Part shown: positions 1 through 3,654 of the stretch, piece after piece
Numbering within the stretch: position 1 is the stretch's first letter
How the letters are laid out: the number at the start of each line of letters is the position of its first letter
From: an uncultured Clostridia bacterium
GTDB lineage: Bacteria > Bacillota > Clostridia > Oscillospirales > CAG-272
Assembly (NCBI GenBank): GCA_937894775.1
Contig: CALAXC010000400.1
Coordinates: 1-7,498 of the forward strand
DNA: 7,498 bases
Direction: 5' to 3'
Position numbers and translations under genes: made by a program
The notes under the pieces: generated by a model
Told to the model about the DNA's origin: nothing
The model's input: only the letters and a program-made list of their open reading frames with translations
Database searches by the model: none

Positions 1-2
1 GC

Positions 3-62
3 AGAAAGGTAGTCAGCTTGAAGTCTTGGGAGAAATATTTCAAGGACAGAATCTCTACATAA
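3..62 (+). CDS. Possible 3' end of a gene entering from the left
   Basis: The frame starting at base 3 reads RKVVSLKSWEKYFKDRIST and stops at TAA (60-62). The Lys/Trp/Phe-rich composition looks like a real protein tail, and the stop lies just before the palindrome at 68-93, as expected for a gene ending at a terminator. About twenty residues are too few to name a family. A second frame, from base 2 to the TAG at 98-100, is also open but runs through the palindrome and looks less natural. No function is proposed. Confidence 0.25.
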   Translation, partial: RKVVSLKSWEKYFKDRIST

Positions 63-67
63 ACAGG

Positions 68-93
68 AATGCCGTCCCCGCGGGGACGGCATT
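68..93. terminator. Perfect 26-bp palindrome between converging gene ends
   Basis: Two 13-base arms (68-80 and 81-93; core CCGTCCCCG/CGGGGACGG) are exactly complementary with no spacer. The palindrome sits three bases past the stop of the minus-strand gene at 97 and just after the possible plus-strand stop at 62. That position suits a bidirectional terminator. The flanking T runs are weak on both sides (TTAGTTTG on plus, CCTGTTTATG on minus), so termination would be imperfect. A protein-binding site is the alternative. Confidence 0.5.
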
Positions 94-96
94 GCC

Positions 97-318
97 TTAG
101 TTTGATTTTGCTGCTTTTTCGGCTTTGATCTGTGCTTTCGTATCGTCGATGATCGCCTGCAGCAGTCTTTCCTTTTGTGACGCAGGACAGTTCAGTTTGG
201 ATATGCTGTTAAGTACCGCATCTGCGTGAACGATCGCCATACGGCGTCTCAGTTCCCGCCATCCTTCTTCCGTCTTGGGATAGTGGACAACTATGTTAAT
301 CGGTGCAAATGTCTTCAT
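97..318 (-). CDS. Small conserved hypothetical protein (73 aa)
   Basis: The gene starts at ATG (318-316) behind a strong ribosome binding site, GGGGAGG, about eight bases upstream on the minus strand, and ends in TAA at 97-99. The protein begins MKTFAPINIVVHYPKTEEGW, has an Arg-rich segment after that (ELRRRMAIVHAD), a central helix around NSISKLNCPASQKERLLQAI, and a Lys/Ala-rich tail. It has no signal peptide, no membrane segment and only one cysteine. From memory, similar 70-80 aa proteins with a HYPKTEEG-like start occur in integrative conjugative elements of Clostridia; that is recall, not a search. The structured minus-strand region at 563-690 lies upstream and could be its leader, although a terminator separates the two. 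Function unknown. Confidence 0.75.
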   Translation of the reverse strand: MKTFAPINIVVHYPKTEEGWRELRRRMAIVHADAVLNSISKLNCPASQKERLLQAIIDDTKAQIKAEKAAKSN

Positions 319-562
319 ACCGAGTACCTCCCCTTGGTACCAACCTTATGCGGGAAGGGTTGTCCGCTATACCTGTTTCCTGCCTGCCACAATCTTTGAA
401 TATGCATTTCTGCAACCTTTCTACATATCCTTGGAGTTCATTTTGAAAACTTCCTTCTCGTCCTTGCCGATGAGATTTGCAAGGTATTAAGAGATATGTA
501 GCCCGGTGTGTGGGCCGGATAGGTGCGTTTCACCGCTACAAACACTATTTAGTTGTTTGGTG
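319..562. other. Gene-free stretch upstream of the 73-aa gene
   Basis: No credible protein gene is visible on either strand. A short minus-strand frame between about 420 and 485 is open but has a stop directly before it and no start. The stretch holds a small hairpin at 501-515 (GCCC/GGGC arms), a GGTG/CACC hairpin at 522-534, and the left arm (516-526) of an 11-bp inverted repeat whose right arm (575-585) lies inside the minus-strand terminator. No convincing promoter for the 73-aa gene was found here. Confidence 0.5.
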
Positions 563-596
563 CAAATAAAAATAGCACCTATCCGAAGATAAGTGC
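563..596 (-). terminator. Rho-independent terminator with UUCG loop, minus strand
   Basis: Read on the minus strand, GCACTTATC (596-588) pairs with GATAGGTGC (583-575) around a TTCG tetraloop, with a single G-T wobble, and is followed by TATTTTTATTT. The wobble becomes a C-A mismatch on the plus strand and no T run follows there, so the orientation is clearly minus. Confidence 0.65.
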
Positions 597-690
597 ATCC
601 CGTGGCGAAAGCGCCTGAGGGAAGCACAAACCGTCGAATGTATCAAGGTTTGCGTTCTCTTTGAATTACGCCTTCGCAAATAAATATTCT
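563..690 (-). ncRNA. Candidate structured small RNA or 5' leader, minus strand
   Basis: Downstream of a minus-strand promoter (697-725), the minus strand can fold into four consecutive hairpins. H1 pairs 652-655 with 668-671 (GCGT/ACGC). H2 pairs 627-632 with 647-652 (CAAACC/GGTTTG). H3 is a three-tier stem, 593-627: GTGC/GCAC, TCCC/GGGA and GGCG/CGCC with small internal loops. The last is a terminator at 575-596. The foot of H3 and the foot of the terminator share bases 593-596, so the two cannot both form completely; this is the geometry of an attenuator. No riboswitch or known RNA family was recognised. An independent RNA of roughly 125 nt, or a leader of the 73-aa gene, are both possible. 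Confidence 0.35.
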
Positions 691-696
691 ATTTAT

Positions 697-725
697 AATA
701 TATGCGTTTTTGCGAAAAAAGACAA
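697..725 (-). promoter_or_regulatory. SigmaA-like promoter, minus strand
   Basis: On the minus strand TTGTCT (725-720) lies 17 bases before TATATT (702-697), predicting a start near 690 and transcription into the hairpin region at 563-690. An inverted repeat, TTCGCAAA (673-680) and TTTGCGAA (709-716), flanks the -10 box and could be an operator. On the plus strand TATAAT at 694-699 is also present, but without a good -35 at 17 bases, so plus-strand use is less certain. Confidence 0.45.
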
Positions 726-764
726 CCCCCTCTGACGAAAAAATTTTCAAAAGGAGAAAAAACG

Positions 765-941
765 ATGAAGATTTACAAATACATCACCATTCTTATGATC
801 GTCCTGCTGGGCATATTTTGCGGACGAAATTTGGGGCAGTCCCTGGCTCCCGATACCTTTCTCTATCCCGCTGCCTGCTTTGGTCTCGCCCTCATCGTAT
901 GGGGATCAGACTATGAGACCGCATTTCGAAATGATAGATGA
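765..941 (+). CDS. Small two-helix membrane protein (58 aa), hypothetical
   Basis: The start is ATG 765, chosen because AAAGGAG (750-756) lies eight bases before it. An upstream in-frame ATG at 702 lacks a ribosome binding site and would put the promoter-like sequence inside the gene. The protein has a basic start (MKIYKY), a first hydrophobic helix (about residues 7-20, ITILMIVLLGIFCG), a short polar loop with Gly-Arg-Asn, and a second hydrophobic stretch (about 32-48, ending LIVWG). It should sit in the cytoplasmic membrane. Its last residues, AFRNDR, are encoded by the first copy of the TTCGAAATGA repeat that fills the DNA downstream, so the natural C-terminus may have been replaced by the repeat. 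No family was recognised. Small membrane proteins like this are common in clostridial mobile elements. Confidence 0.6.
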   Translation: MKIYKYITILMIVLLGIFCGRNLGQSLAPDTFLYPAACFGLALIVWGSDYETAFRNDR

Positions 942-1083
942 TCTGTCATTTTGAAATGACATTCAGATTTATTTTAGATTAATCAAAGGCGAAACTGTCG
1001 TTTCGAAATGAGTGCCGCTATCTCTTCGAAATGACGGATGGCTTTCTCTTCGAAATGAGGATATGACTGCCTTTTCGATATGA
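922..1083. repeat. TTCGAAATGA repeat array, spacing near 25 bp
   Basis: Copies begin at 925 (TTCGAAATGA, inside the end of the 58-aa gene), 950 (TTTGAAATGA), 1002, 1025, 1049 (all exact) and 1074 (TTCGATATGA). Start-to-start distances are 25, 52, 23, 24 and 25, so the 52 looks like two periods with one copy decayed. The first two are extended palindromes: CATTTCGAAATG at 922-933, and GTCATTT/AAATGAC at 945-960. One inverted copy, TCATTTCAAA, lies at 1220-1229. The sequence between copies is not conserved. It could be a regulator-binding array, iterons, or a degenerate REP-like repeat. Confidence 0.65.
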
Positions 1084-1151
1084 CGACAAGGGATTTTTCT
1101 CCCTCTGTTTACTATCGAAGAGACAGTCATTTTTCTTGTCATATGAAAAGG
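1063..1151. repeat. Nested inverted repeats
   Basis: ATGACTG (1063-1069) is complementary to CAGTCAT (1124-1130). CCTTTTCGATATGACGACAAG (1070-1090) is nearly complementary to the 17 bases at 1135-1151, apart from three extra bases in the left arm. Between them lies a small hairpin, GGGA (1090-1093) with TCCC (1100-1103). The two long pairings cross rather than nest strictly, so only one could form at a time. The left arm overlaps the last TTCGATATGA repeat. Confidence 0.45.
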
Positions 1152-1266
1152 ATAGATTTTCAGCGAACGAAAGGTACTTTCGTAAAGACAGTTTTTCGCT
1201 TCAAACTATCGAAACTTTATCATTTCAAAAAGATAGGTTACCTCCTCAGGAAAAAGTATTGATTTT

Positions 1267-1313
1267 GATTTAGAAGAGATTATTCTGATTTAGAGCGATT
1301 TAGGACGATTTAT
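1267..1313 (+). repeat. GATTTAG repeats at 10-bp multiples
   Basis: GATTTAG occurs at 1267, 1287 and 1297, with GATTTAT at 1307: spacings of 20, 10 and 10 bp. A weak GATTATT lies at 1278. One-helical-turn spacing places all copies on one face of the DNA, as in cooperative protein binding or intrinsic bending. No function is known from sequence alone. Confidence 0.4.
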
Positions 1314-1328
1314 CTTACGTAATGTGCT

Positions 1329-1367
1329 CGAATGGTTATCGTTTGTGTACGAATGATAGCGTTTTGC
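1329..1367 (+). repeat. Direct repeat pair, 21-bp spacing
   Basis: CGAATGGTTATCGTTTGTG (1329-1347) and CGAATGATAGCGTTTTGCG (1350-1367, one base shorter in the middle) share CGAATG and CGTTT and start 21 bp apart, two helical turns. It may be a protein-binding pair. Confidence 0.3.
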
Positions 1368-1392
1368 GTATGTAATCAATAATTAATCCTTA

Positions 1393-1425
1393 AGGGGGAC
1401 CTCGTGTTTCAAAAACGTTCCCCCT
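1393..1425. other. Imperfect hairpin
   Basis: AGGGGGA (1393-1399) pairs with TCCCCCT (1419-1425). The loop can form an inner stem, CGTGTTT with AAAACG (1403-1417). Neither strand shows a T run after it, so it is a weak terminator candidate at most. It marks the left edge of the palindrome array. Confidence 0.3.
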
Positions 1426-1451
1426 CTGCAAAACGGCCCTTTCATACCAAA

Positions 1452-1541
1452 GTTGGGATATCCCAACATGGCCCGTTTTGGGATATCCCATAATGCTGCA
1501 ATCTTGGGATATCCCAATTTTTGTGTTTATGGGATATCCCA
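1452..1541. repeat. Four phased TGGGATATCCCA palindromes (candidate operator array)
   Basis: Four perfect copies of the 12-bp palindrome TGGGATATCCCA occur. Copy 1 extends to GTTGGGATATCCCAAC (1452-1467), copy 2 is 1479-1490, copy 3 extends to TTGGGATATCCCAA (1504-1517), and copy 4 is 1530-1541. Centre-to-centre distances are 25, 26 and 25 bp, while the sequence between copies is unrelated. The array ends 45 bp before the -35 box of the XRE/ADP-ribosyltransferase operon. Exact conservation of the palindrome together with free spacers indicates selected binding sites for a dimeric DNA-binding protein. The XRE domain encoded by the first gene is one candidate; its own likely operator, at the promoter, has a different sequence. 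Confidence 0.8.
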
Positions 1542-1586
1542 AACTCCGAAATTCTTGAACAAATTGAAACTTTTGCGCAAAACCCA

Positions 1587-1615
1587 TTGACGGAGCATAT
1601 AACATTGGCTATAAT
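1587..1615 (+). promoter_or_regulatory. SigmaA promoter of the XRE-ART operon
   Basis: TTGACG (1587-1592) is followed after exactly 17 bp by a consensus TATAAT (1610-1615), predicting a start near 1622 and a 5' leader of about 30 nt before ATG 1653. Confidence 0.85.
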
Positions 1616-1637
1616 ATGAATTAGAAACAATGTTATA
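1598..1637. promoter_or_regulatory. 10-bp inverted repeat around the -10 box (likely autoregulatory operator)
   Basis: TATAACATTG (1598-1607) and CAATGTTATA (1628-1637) are exact inverted repeats separated by 20 bp, with the -10 box and expected start site between them. A dimer bound here would block RNA polymerase. XRE-type regulators often repress their own promoter in this way, so the HTH domain encoded immediately downstream is the natural candidate. Confidence 0.7.
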
Positions 1638-1652
1638 CCAGGAGGCAACCCT

Positions 1653-2504
1653 ATGCAGACATTGATTAAACAAATTCGAACCTATTTGAACATGAGCCAG
1701 ACCGATTTTGCCCAGCAACTGAATGTTACCTTTGCTACCGTCAACCGTTGGGAGAATGGACGCGCTGTGCCCAACAAGTTGGCACAATCCAAAATATATG
1801 ATCTTTGCAAGGCGAAGGGCGTTCCCGTATGCGATATGACACTCAACAGAATGACCGGTGAGAAAGTTGCAAACGGCGATGTCGTGCGTCTTTATCATGG
1901 ATCCAAGAAAGGCATTGACGGGGATATTGCACCTATCAGCCGTGCCGAGTGTGATTTTGGTAGCGGCTTTTATATGGGTACTGCACCTCTGCAGCCGCTG
2001 ACCCTGGTCTGCAATGAAGAGAAACCGATGTTCTATACGGTAGATCTGGATCTGCGCGGACTCAAGGTACTTACTGTAGATATCGGTATGGATTGGGCGA
2101 TGCTGATTGCCTATTACCGCAAAGAAATGGAAAAAGCAAAGGGCACTGCTATTTACGAAAAGTATGCGAAGATGGCAGATGGATATGATGTAATCGTAGG
2201 ATATATTGCCAACGACAGAATGTACACGGAGCTGTCCCGGTTCTTTAACAGAACTCTGACCGATGTTGCCCTCATTAACTGTCTGTCTGCATTGGATCTC
2301 GGTAAACAGTACGTGGCAATTTCCGAAAAGGCGTGTAAGCAGATCAAAATCGTCGGCGAGCAACCGATTTCTTATTTGGAACTTGCTATGCTGAAGGATA
2401 TGAGCGTGACCAGGAGAAAAGAAGGCGTTGCCTTGGCGGAAGAAATTGAAGTGAAGTACCGCCGTGAAGGAAAATTCTTTGACGAGATTTTAAGAGGAGA
2501 ATGA
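1653..2504 (+). CDS. XRE helix-turn-helix fused to DUF3990-like ADP-ribosyltransferase-fold protein
   Basis: A perfect AGGAGG (1640-1645) lies seven bases before ATG 1653. Residues 1-57 form an XRE/Cro-type helix-turn-helix (SQTDFAQQLNVTFATVNRWE, then NGRAVPNKLA). After a linker, residues about 76-235 match what I recall of DUF3990: RLYHGS (79-84), DFGSGFYMGT (101-110), YDVIVGYIANDRMY (178-191), and QYVAISEKAC (219-228). In that fold His82, Tyr107 and an acidic residue near 225 would correspond to the H-Y-E set of ADP-ribosyltransferases; this assignment is inference. The C-terminal 45 residues are charged and helical. The protein would be cytosolic, able both to bind DNA and possibly to modify a target with ADP-ribose. 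It heads a compact operon and probably represses its own promoter. Fusion of regulator and effector is unusual for a toxin. NAD-dependent activity is not shown by sequence alone. Confidence 0.85.
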   Translation: MQTLIKQIRTYLNMSQTDFAQQLNVTFATVNRWENGRAVPNKLAQSKIYDLCKAKGVPVCDMTLNRMTGEKVANGDVVRLYHGSKKGIDGDIAPISRAECDFGSGFYMGTAPLQPLTLVCNEEKPMFYTVDLDLRGLKVLTVDIGMDWAMLIAYYRKEMEKAKGTAIYEKYAKMADGYDVIVGYIANDRMYTELSRFFNRTLTDVALINCLSALDLGKQYVAISEKACKQIKIVGEQPISYLELAMLKDMSVTRRKEGVALAEEIEVKYRREGKFFDEILRGE

Positions 2505-2505
2505 T

Positions 2506-2931
2506 ATGATCGGCTCTTTAGAACTTGCGTTGTGCGATACTCAAGGGCAGCTGTTCGAGCTATCAGGAGAGCGTAGCATTGCCAGCGAAGCCTTCATCAA
2601 GGCGTTTATGACCTCGGATATTTCCAAGGATATGGATTCTGAATTTCACCATGTTCAGTGGGCGGGCAAGGAATATATCTACTCGCGAATGAGCGACGAG
2701 TGCAAGGATGCACTTTCCGTGCCTGGCGAGGTTTTCGATAAGGAAACTTTATATTGGACGGGGTATATTTACCGCTATTGGAATTTCTACACCGGTGAGA
2801 GCAGCAAGGAGATTTACCGTCAGGCCCCGGCAAAGACTATGCGCGTGGTTTATCTAATGTACCACACCATGAGCCCTGAAATGGCGATCGACCGGCTGAA
2901 GGAGGCCAGCAGCCAGAGAAACGAAGATTAG
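2506..2931 (+). CDS. Conserved partner protein of the XRE-ART gene (141 aa)
   Basis: ATG 2506 lies one base past the previous stop (TGA 2502-2504), with AGAGGAG in the end of the upstream gene as ribosome binding site, so the two are translationally linked. The protein is soluble and acidic. Its N-terminal half is variable-looking. Residues about 78-133 are rich in aromatics (ETLYWTGYIYRYWNFYTGES, then KEIYRQAPAKTM, then YLMYHTMSPEMAIDRL) and look like the conserved core. That core resembles what I remember of small proteins encoded beside DUF3990 genes, including the DUF3791 type, in which a helical bundle ends in a conserved Tyr/His/Thr region. Position and size fit an antitoxin or cofactor for the ADP-ribosyltransferase-like protein, but this is inferred from context only. 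Confidence 0.8.
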   Translation: MIGSLELALCDTQGQLFELSGERSIASEAFIKAFMTSDISKDMDSEFHHVQWAGKEYIYSRMSDECKDALSVPGEVFDKETLYWTGYIYRYWNFYTGESSKEIYRQAPAKTMRVVYLMYHTMSPEMAIDRLKEASSQRNED

Positions 2932-2940
2932 GAGCAAACC

Positions 2941-3288
2941 ATGAGTTTTATTGATTCCTATAAAAGACTGGAAAAGCTGTGCAGCGAGATATATAGCGAT
3001 AACCACGGTGTTTCCTCTTATATCGATGAAATGATAAACACGCCCATTGGTGCCCGATATGTACCGGGATGGGATGAAGATCTGAAGCAACTCAAGCATT
3101 ACCGTTGGGTGAGAAATCAGATCGTCCACGATCCGGGCTGTACCGAGGAGAATATGTGCGAGTACGGAGACGCACAGTGGCTTGATAGTTTTCGTTCCCG
3201 AATCATGGAGGAAATCTGCGCATCTGTCACCTCTCCGGTTTCCAGACTCAGCAGCGACGCAGTCATAACTGCCGTGCCGTCCTCCTGA
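2941..3288 (+). CDS. Third operon gene: HEPN-like R-N-x3-H protein with altered C-terminus
   Basis: ATG 2941 follows TAGGAG (2929-2934), in which the upstream stop codon forms part of the ribosome binding site; spacing is six bases. Residues 1-89 are compact, mostly helical and look conserved (GWDEDLKQLKHYRWVRNQIV, then HDPGCTEENMC). R58-N59-Q60-I61-V62-H63 is a perfect R-[N/D/H]-x3-H motif, the catalytic signature of HEPN RNases, although non-catalytic HEPN-like proteins can carry similar strings. I recall homologues of this family beginning almost identically and continuing after SRIM with an NDPLALYRKA-like tail. Here SRIM (residues 86-89, to base 3207) is followed by EEICASVTSPVSRL and a stop. 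That tail reads as the antisense of unrelated coding sequence, so the true C-terminus has probably been lost at a junction near 3205-3212. Roles could be RNase toxin, antitoxin or helper. Confidence 0.7.
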   Translation: MSFIDSYKRLEKLCSEIYSDNHGVSSYIDEMINTPIGARYVPGWDEDLKQLKHYRWVRNQIVHDPGCTEENMCEYGDAQWLDSFRSRIMEEICASVTSPVSRLSSDAVITAVPSS

Positions 3289-3506
3289 TACTGTGCACCG
3301 CAGACCAGCAGTCCGCCGCCGAAGATCAGGATCGGACGGCTAAAATGCAGGGAAAAGCCGTTCAGGGCTGATAGGCAAAGGAGCCATACCAGCGAGCCGA
3401 TGGCGTTCAGCCCAAAGACCGAGGCGGGCGTAGTGAGCTTGACCCGATGAAGCAGAATGCTGTTCAGCGAGGCAAAAAGGATTGACGGTAAAAGCAGTAA
3501 AGGCAT
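3208..3506 (-). pseudogene. 5' fragment of a DMT/EamA-type transporter gene
   Basis: ATG (3506-3504) is preceded on the minus strand by AAAGGGGGG and by a good promoter. The N-terminus, MPLLLLPSILFASLNSILLH, followed by LNAIGSLVWLLCL, is typical of drug/metabolite transporters: two hydrophobic helices (about residues 1-20 and 32-47) and the start of a third (PILIFGGGLLVCG, about 58-70). A complete protein would have nine or ten helices and about 280-300 residues. After GGGLLVCGAQ (near base 3290) the frame stays open but reads YQEDGTAVMTASLLSLETGE, which is not transporter-like and may be a piece of yet another gene. Beyond about 3208 it is only the antisense of the upstream operon gene. The gene is therefore truncated, and no substrate can be inferred. 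Confidence 0.55.
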
Positions 3507-3528
3507 AAGTGTTCCCCCCTTTTACACC

Positions 3529-3557
3529 ATTGTACGGAAAAAGCAAGGGGGTGTCTA
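3529..3557 (-). promoter_or_regulatory. SigmaA promoter for the transporter fragment
   Basis: On the minus strand TAGACA (3557-3552) lies 17 bp before TACAAT (3534-3529); both boxes match five of six consensus bases. The predicted start is near 3522, a short distance before the ATG at 3506. Confidence 0.65.
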
Positions 3558-3566
3558 TATCCCGGA

Positions 3567-3592
3567 TGAGCATTTTTGCGATTTTTGAGCAT
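3567..3592. promoter_or_regulatory. Direct repeat between divergent promoters (candidate AraC-type operator)
   Basis: TGAGCAT occurs at 3567-3573 and 3586-3592, 19 bp apart, between the -35 boxes of the two divergent promoters. AraC-family proteins bind direct repeats about two turns apart, often between their own gene and the target, so this is a natural candidate site for the regulator encoded at 3655. It is inference from position and symmetry. Confidence 0.35.
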
Positions 3593-3595
3593 CTA

Positions 3596-3624
3596 TTGCT
3601 TTTCTCGCAGAAATCGTGTATAAT
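3596..3624 (+). promoter_or_regulatory. SigmaA promoter of the cupin regulator gene
   Basis: TTGCTT (3596-3601) is followed after 17 bp by a consensus TATAAT (3619-3624). Transcription should begin near 3631, which excludes the GTG at 3616 as a start codon and supports ATG 3655. Confidence 0.8.
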
Positions 3625-3654
3625 TTTACTGTTATTTCATCCTTTGGAGTGTAT

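Larger units (their letters stand above)
942..1590. other. Long gene-free, repeat-rich regulatory region
   Basis: No credible gene is found on either strand. The 60-aa plus frame at 1080-1262 has no ribosome binding site and is made of repeat sequence. From left to right the stretch contains the TTCGAAATGA array, a nested inverted repeat (1063-1151), an inverted array copy (1220-1229), phased GATTTAG copies (1267-1313), a 21-bp-spaced repeat pair (1329-1367), an imperfect hairpin (1393-1425), and the four-palindrome array (1452-1541). It ends in the promoter of the three-gene operon. It could be a control region, an origin-like or partition-like site, or decayed repeats. Confidence 0.55.

Noticed and set aside
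293..490. 65-aa plus-strand frame
   Set aside because: No ribosome binding site, and it overlaps the start and Shine-Dalgarno region of the minus-strand 73-aa gene.
516..585. 11-bp inverted repeat as insertion-sequence ends
   Set aside because: Only 48 bp lie between the arms, with no transposase and no target-site duplication; the right arm is better explained as part of the minus-strand terminator.
498..690. Known riboswitch
   Set aside because: The hairpins were compared from memory with common classes (c-di-GMP, ZTP, fluoride, guanidine, cobalamin, THF, preQ1) and no conserved core matched.
1080..1262. 60-aa plus-strand frame
   Set aside because: No ribosome binding site, and it starts inside a repeat copy (TTCGATATGA) and runs through inverted repeats.
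922..1541. CRISPR array
   Set aside because: The repeats are only 10-16 bp, spacers are 11-15 bp, and the palindromes are fully symmetrical; none of this fits a CRISPR repeat-spacer unit and no cas gene is present.
1527..2363. 278-aa open frame on the minus strand
   Set aside because: It lies opposite the XRE-ART gene, which has a promoter, a perfect ribosome binding site and recognisable domains. The minus translation has no family features.
3616..3654. GTG start for the cupin/TrkA frame
   Set aside because: The GTG overlaps the -10 box of a near-consensus promoter and has no ribosome binding site; ATG 3655 has TTGGAG and the expected N-terminus.
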